Below are positions 14,317 through 15,863 of a stretch of DNA of 15,863 nt, piece after piece. Numbering within the stretch: position 1 is the first letter of the stretch; every line of letters begins with the position of its first letter. Both the position numbers and the translations under genes were made by a program. Below the pieces are notes generated by a model. That model saw only the letters and a list, made by a program, of their open reading frames with translations, did no database searches and was not told where the DNA came from. The DNA is from an uncultured Dialister sp. GTDB lineage: Bacteria; Bacillota; Negativicutes; Veillonellales; Dialisteraceae. The stretch spans positions 1 through 15,863 of the forward strand of contig NZ_CAAFRZ010000287.1 in NCBI RefSeq assembly GCF_900765565.1, given 5' to 3'.

Positions 14317-15423
14317 TTACATGGGTCCCGGGCCGCCACGGTTGTTCTTATTGGTGGGCGTGGACTTTTCCGAAGAAACGGTGCCGCTGACTACGATTTC
14401 ACTGCCTTCCCTGAGACCGCTCAGCACTTCCACTTCCTTGTCCGTGGTAATGCCGGTGGTGATATAGGTCTTCTTTACGCCGTCCCCGTCTTTTTCATAG
14501 ACATAGGAGCCTTCCGAATCGCTTCTGACAGCGGTAACCGGAATAACGAGGGCATTATCGCTTTCCCTTCCCCTGATGGTGGCCCGGGCGGTCATGGACG
14601 GATAGAGACCATCGAGCTCGTCCTTATTGATTTCTACATACACCGTGTAGTACACCACGGAGCTGGAAGAGGAACTGCTGGAACTGGAAGAGGAACTGGA
14701 GGAATACTGTTTCTTGGAAATATCGGTCACAATGCCGTGGAATGTCTTATTCGGATAGGCGTCTACCGTAAATTCTACGCCCTGTCCCACTTTCACTTCA
14801 CCAATATCCGTTTCATCTACCAGGAGTTCAATGCGCATGGAAGAAAGGTCTGCCACCTTCACGATGACCATCTGGCTGGACAGGCCCTGGGAAACGGTCT
14901 CCCCTTCTTTCATGGGTTCCCCGATGACAGTGCCATCCATAGGCGATGTAATGACCGTATCGTTTACGTCGGCCTGGGCCTTGTCGTAGGCAGCCTGGGC
15001 ATTCAGATAATCGAGGCGGGCGTTATCCATGGTCTGGTAGGAAATGGCGCCCTGCTGGTACAGGGAATTCAGCCTGTCATAGTAGGATTCCTTGTTTTCC
15101 AGGGTATTCTGGGTCTGCTTCATGGTGGACGTGAGGGCCTTGGACTCGATGGTAGCCAGGACCTCCCCCTTCGTCACCTTTTCATTCTGCTTCACGTATA
15201 CCTTTTCCAGGGTACCGGAGGCGGTGGCGGACAGGTCGACGCTGTTATCCGGCTCAATGGTTCCGGTGGCATCGATGGTGAGGGCAATATTGTCCCTCCC
15301 TACGGTGCCCAGGGTATAATTATCCTTCTTTGTCTGGTGAGTCTGGTGGTACCAGTACCATCCCCCGCCACAGGCAAGGATCAGTATGATGATAATGGCA
15401 ATGAGTGCCTTGTGTTTTCCCAA
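14317..15423 (-). CDS. MacA-like periplasmic adaptor with polyserine tract
   Basis: This is the membrane-fusion subunit of the exporter. In a diderm it would bridge the inner-membrane permease to a TolC-like channel, which is not encoded here. I place the start at a TTG at 15423 (368 residues): AAGGAGG lies 8 nt upstream, and an open frame continuing to 15690 would run through the promoter. An anchor helix spans about 6-18 (ending ILAC, a weak lipobox). Lipoyl half-motifs are near 62-95 and 155-190, flanking a short coiled-coil hairpin (about 96-154), then a beta-barrel at about 195-285. Ser241-255 is a run of 15 serines inside the barrel region, encoded by a 21-bp tandem repeat. The C-terminus is the Gly/Pro-rich NNRGGPGPM. 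It is first in the operon with the ATPase and permease. Confidence 0.9.
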   Translation of the reverse strand: MGKHKALIAIIIILILACGGGWYWYHQTHQTKKDNYTLGTVGRDNIALTIDATGTIEPDNSVDLSATASGTLEKVYVKQNEKVTKGEVLATIESKALTSTMKQTQNTLENKESYYDRLNSLYQQGAISYQTMDNARLDYLNAQAAYDKAQADVNDTVITSPMDGTVIGEPMKEGETVSQGLSSQMVIVKVADLSSMRIELLVDETDIGEVKVGQGVEFTVDAYPNKTFHGIVTDISKKQYSSSSSSSSSSSSSSSVVYYTVYVEINKDELDGLYPSMTARATIRGRESDNALVIPVTAVRSDSEGSYVYEKDGDGVKKTYITTGITTDKEVEVLSGLREGSEIVVSGTVSSEKSTPTNKNNRGGPGPM

Positions 15424-15450
15424 TGGTATAGCCTCCTTCACGGCTGAACA

Positions 15451-15483
15451 AATCCAATCTCCCTTTGGATTGCATTTATTATA
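15451..15483 (-). promoter_or_regulatory. Promoter and leader inverted repeat of the exporter operon
   Basis: TATAAT (15478-15483, minus strand) is a perfect -10. The best -35 at 17 bp, TTCTTA, is weak, so activation may be needed. Directly at the likely start point, AATCCAA (15451-15457) and TTGGATT (15465-15471) make a perfect 7-bp inverted repeat around 7 bases. This suits an operator for a TetR/MarR-type repressor or an RNA hairpin before the ribosome site. Confidence 0.6.
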
Positions 15484-15590
15484 ACACGCCATGGGAATTC
15501 TAAGAATAGTTACGAGCAATAAATATATTGGAGGCTGGTGCAGGGGCAGAGTGAGCAGGGCAAGCGCTCCAAACCGGTGAATGGGGCTAA

Positions 15591-15703
15591 GGGTTGTGGG
15601 CGCTTCGCACCGGGGCATGAGGTGGATCCGCCGCCAAAGGCGGCCATAGAACCTTATGCCCCCGCTGCGCCAAGGCGTATGCCTTGGCATGCAGCCACAA
15701 CCC
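15591..15703. repeat. Nested inverted-repeat element
   Basis: The outer stem is GGGTTGTGG (15591-15599) with CCACAACCC (15695-15703). Inside, GGGGCATGAGGT (15612-15623) pairs with ACCTTATGCCCC (15651-15662) with one G-T, closing on CCGCC-AAA-GGCGG (15631-15643). Beside it is CCAAGGC-GTAT-GCCTTGG (15670-15687). The layout recalls the element at 12123-12349 without clear sequence identity. It lies upstream of the exporter promoter. No gene is supported between 15484 and 15863. Confidence 0.65.
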
Positions 15704-15713
15704 CACGGGGAAA

Positions 15714-15850
15714 GCGACTCACTGCATTCTCAGTCGCCTGCGGCTCCTTACAGCACGGCTATCAGCGACTCACGACAATTTGAGCGTCGCTTCGCTCCTC
15801 CGCTACGGCTGTCACCGACTCACGATGATTTGTGCGTCGCTAACGCTCCT
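15714..15850. repeat. Tandem repeat, about 50-bp unit, three copies
   Basis: Copies at 15755-15799 and 15805-15850 share ACGGCT-TCA-CGACTCACGA, ATTTG, GCGTCGCT and CGCTCCT with a 50-bp period. A more diverged partial copy is at 15714-15748. The unit contains a small hairpin (GAGCG/CGCTC in one copy, GCGT/ACGC in the next), so the pairing is preserved while bases change. The array may continue past the window end. Confidence 0.7.
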
Positions 15851-15863
15851 TCAAATCATGTTC

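Noticed and set aside
15424..15690. N-terminal extension of the adaptor to an ATG at 15690
   Set aside because: It would place the TATAAT promoter, the leader repeat and an intergenic repeat inside the coding region. The TTG at 15423 has an ideal ribosome site and starts directly at the anchor helix.
15714..15850. CRISPR array
   Set aside because: Units are contiguous near-copies with no unique spacers between conserved repeats, and no cas gene is present.

Overview
The window looks like a chromosomal segment from a low-to-mid-GC Firmicute with a diderm envelope, most likely a member of the Negativicutes (Veillonellaceae or Dialister type). This placement is an inference. It rests on the mix of typical Firmicute features (argR-recN pair, T-box control of pheST, AAGGAGG-type ribosome binding sites) with a periplasmic-adaptor type ABC exporter and a TolA-like tailed exported protein. 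No rRNA or tRNA gene, integrase, transposase or CRISPR array is visible. Eight coding genes besides pheS are supported, nine in all.

Layout. 1-181: a cluster of hairpins, probably the end of an upstream transcript, then a leader. 182-1954 (+): an exported DUF4127-family protein. 1955-2264: repeat-bearing spacer and a shared terminator. 2265-4397 (-): argR then recN, one operon. 4398-4676: an AT-rich divergent control region with several TGCAT half-sites. 4677-5171 (+): a SpeD-family (pyruvoyl decarboxylase) protein with altered active-site residues. 5172-5896: repeat-rich spacer. 5897-9605 (-): pheS-pheT, preceded by a phenylalanine T-box leader and a strong promoter (to 9913). 9914-10839: a gene-free repeat-rich stretch. 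10874-12010 (-): a stand-alone acyl-CoA dehydrogenase. 12085-12392: a terminator plus a large inverted-repeat element. 12393-15423 (-): a MacAB-like exporter operon in the order adaptor, ATPase, permease. 15484-15863: nested inverted repeats and a 50-bp tandem repeat running towards the window edge.

How the parts may work together. ArgR is the arginine sensor, and TGCAT-type sites resembling ARG boxes lie in the control region it shares with the SpeD-like gene and also upstream of the DUF4127 gene. The SpeD-like protein keeps the serine that would become the pyruvoyl group, but has lost the residues that mark a true S-adenosylmethionine decarboxylase. A changed substrate (for example arginine or ornithine) would fit control by ArgR; this is a hypothesis.

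The other points of note are an internal duplication of the N-terminal coiled-coil arm of PheS, a 15-serine tract encoded by a 21-bp tandem repeat in the exporter adaptor, and several families of structured intergenic repeats.
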